From Planctomycetaceae bacterium (GTDB lineage Bacteria > Planctomycetota > Planctomycetia > Planctomycetales > Planctomycetaceae), in assembly GCA_015487825.1 (NCBI GenBank), contig WFOZ01000412.1, positions 1 to 6,366 of the forward strand: a DNA stretch of 6,366 nucleotides. The letters are read 5' to 3'. The position numbers and the translations under genes are program-made. This document shows positions 5,352 through 6,366 of the stretch, piece by piece (position 1 is the stretch's first letter; each line of letters starts with the position of its first letter). The notes beneath the pieces were generated by a model. It worked only from the letters and a program-made list of their open reading frames with translations. It made no database searches and had not been told where the DNA came from.

Positions 5352-6366
5352 ATGCCCACTGATCAAACAGATGACCAGAAAACTCCCGCCTCTTCAGGGA
5401 GTAACAAAAAGGCTGCCTCTTCACCTTCGAAAAAGAAAAAAGTTCAACAACTGGGTGATTTTCGCATTCTGAAAAAACTGGGACAGGGAGGAATGGGAGC
5501 TGTCTATCTGGCGCATCAGGTAAGCCTCGATAGAAAATGCGCATTAAAAGTAATGTCCCCTGCGATTGCTGAAAACAAAAATTTCGTTGAGCGATTCATT
5601 CGCGAAGCCAGGGCAATGGCCAAAATTGAGCATCCGAATGTTGTGCGGTGCTACGCAGTAGGCGAAGACAAAGGAATCAATTATGTTGCAATGGAATTGA
5701 TTGATGGTTCCAGCATGCAGGATTGGATTGATACCAAAAATATCCTGGAACTAGGCGACGCCCTGCACATTACCATTGTCTGCGCTCAAGCGCTGGCACA
5801 TGCACACAAAATGAAGATTATCCATCGGGATATCAAACCGGATAATATCCTGGTTACGAAAAATGGTGCGGTTAAACTGGCAGACCTTGGCTTAGCCAAG
5901 GCAACTGATGACGACCAGTCGATGACACAATCGGGAACAGGATTAGGGACCCCTCTATATATGCCGCCTGAGCAGGCACGCAATGCGAAGTATGTCGATC
6001 TACGTAGCGATATATACGCATTGGGCTGCACGCTCTACAAATTCCTGACCGGAACCGTTCCTTACAAAGCAGACTCGACACTTGAATTAATTCTTGCCAA
6101 AGAAAAAGGGAAATTCACTCCCGCTGCAAAACTCAATAAATCAGTCCCCGCAAAGCTCGACCTGATGATCGATAAAATGATCGCCAAAGATAAGCAGTAT
6201 CGCTATCAATCGTGTGAGGAGTTATTGCAGGATCTGCTTTCACTCGGGTTGGAAAACCAGTCATTAAGTTTTATTGAATCTGATGAAAAAGTTGTACTTG
6301 GATCTGCCTCTCCTTCTTCAGTCCAGTCTTCTTTACAGACCGCTGCCCAGCTGCAGGAAAAAACAG
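5352..6366 (+). CDS. Hanks-type Ser/Thr protein kinase, 3' end cut by the window
   Basis: 338 codons are visible with no stop. Residues 1-34 are a polar Ser/Lys-rich tail with no signal peptide. The kinase domain follows at about 36-298. The glycine-rich loop is GQGGMG at 44-49, the ATP lysine is Lys66 in CALK, and the helix-C glutamate is probably Glu85. The catalytic loop is HRDIKPDN at 158-165, with Asp160 as base and Lys162 and Asn165 in place. The metal-binding motif is Asp178-Leu-Gly, the leucine form common in bacterial kinases. The activation segment has Thr192, Ser194, Thr196 and Thr200 as possible autophosphorylation sites and ends in PPE (205-207) instead of APE. Asp220 in RSDIYALG and Arg284 are the later conserved residues. 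All catalytic residues are present, so it should be an active cytoplasmic kinase of the PknB/Pkn group. Residues after 300 are a Ser/Gln-rich linker. The missing C-terminal part, often a membrane segment or sensor domain in such kinases, cannot be read here, so the signal and substrate stay unknown. Confidence 0.93.
   Translation, partial: MPTDQTDDQKTPASSGSNKKAASSPSKKKKVQQLGDFRILKKLGQGGMGAVYLAHQVSLDRKCALKVMSPAIAENKNFVERFIREARAMAKIEHPNVVRCYAVGEDKGINYVAMELIDGSSMQDWIDTKNILELGDALHITIVCAQALAHAHKMKIIHRDIKPDNILVTKNGAVKLADLGLAKATDDDQSMTQSGTGLGTPLYMPPEQARNAKYVDLRSDIYALGCTLYKFLTGTVPYKADSTLELILAKEKGKFTPAAKLNKSVPAKLDLMIDKMIAKDKQYRYQSCEELLQDLLSLGLENQSLSFIESDEKVVLGSASPSSVQSSLQTAAQLQEKT

Noticed and set aside
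1..6366. Defence island, CRISPR array, transposon or phage genes
   Set aside because: No regularly spaced repeats, transposase, integrase, nuclease or tRNA-like sequences are visible. The genes are an exported unknown, a redox enzyme and a kinase.

Overview
The window looks like a stretch of a Planctomycetota chromosome, probably from a marine Planctomycetaceae-like lineage. Three things point there: a Hanks-type Ser/Thr kinase with a short charged N-terminal tail, a secreted FAD-dependent oxidoreductase of the type planctomycetes carry in many copies, and a large secreted protein of no recognised family, all separated by long, poorly packed intergenic DNA. The assignment rests on gene style only. 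The DNA is moderately AT-rich by eye.

Layout, all genes on the + strand. Positions 2-261 hold what may be the 3' end of a gene entering from the left, readable only if one frameshift at a run of five T is allowed. Positions 262-916 have no convincing gene but hold several inverted repeats, a repeat cluster built on GGTCCGC/GCGGACC, and an 11-bp direct repeat. Positions 917-2650 encode a 577-residue exported protein of unknown function. Its start is best moved to the GTG at 917, which sits behind a strong AGGAG and opens a clean signal peptide. Positions 2651-2993 are a structured intergenic region and leader. Positions 2994-5114 encode a 706-residue exported FAD-dependent oxidoreductase with a C-terminal golvesin/xanthan-lyase-like beta domain. 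Positions 5115-5351 carry a small dyad and a promoter with a perfect TATAAT. From 5352 to the window end runs the start of a Ser/Thr protein kinase with a complete catalytic domain; its C-terminal part is cut off.

The genes do not look like an operon. The gaps are 343 and 237 bases and the kinase has its own promoter-like sequence. The two secreted proteins would act in the periplasm or outside the cell, while the visible part of the kinase is cytoplasmic. No pathway linking the three can be read from the sequence. I see no mobile element genes, CRISPR array, tRNA, rRNA or defence system. The most unusual material is the unrecognised exported protein and the structured intergenic DNA.
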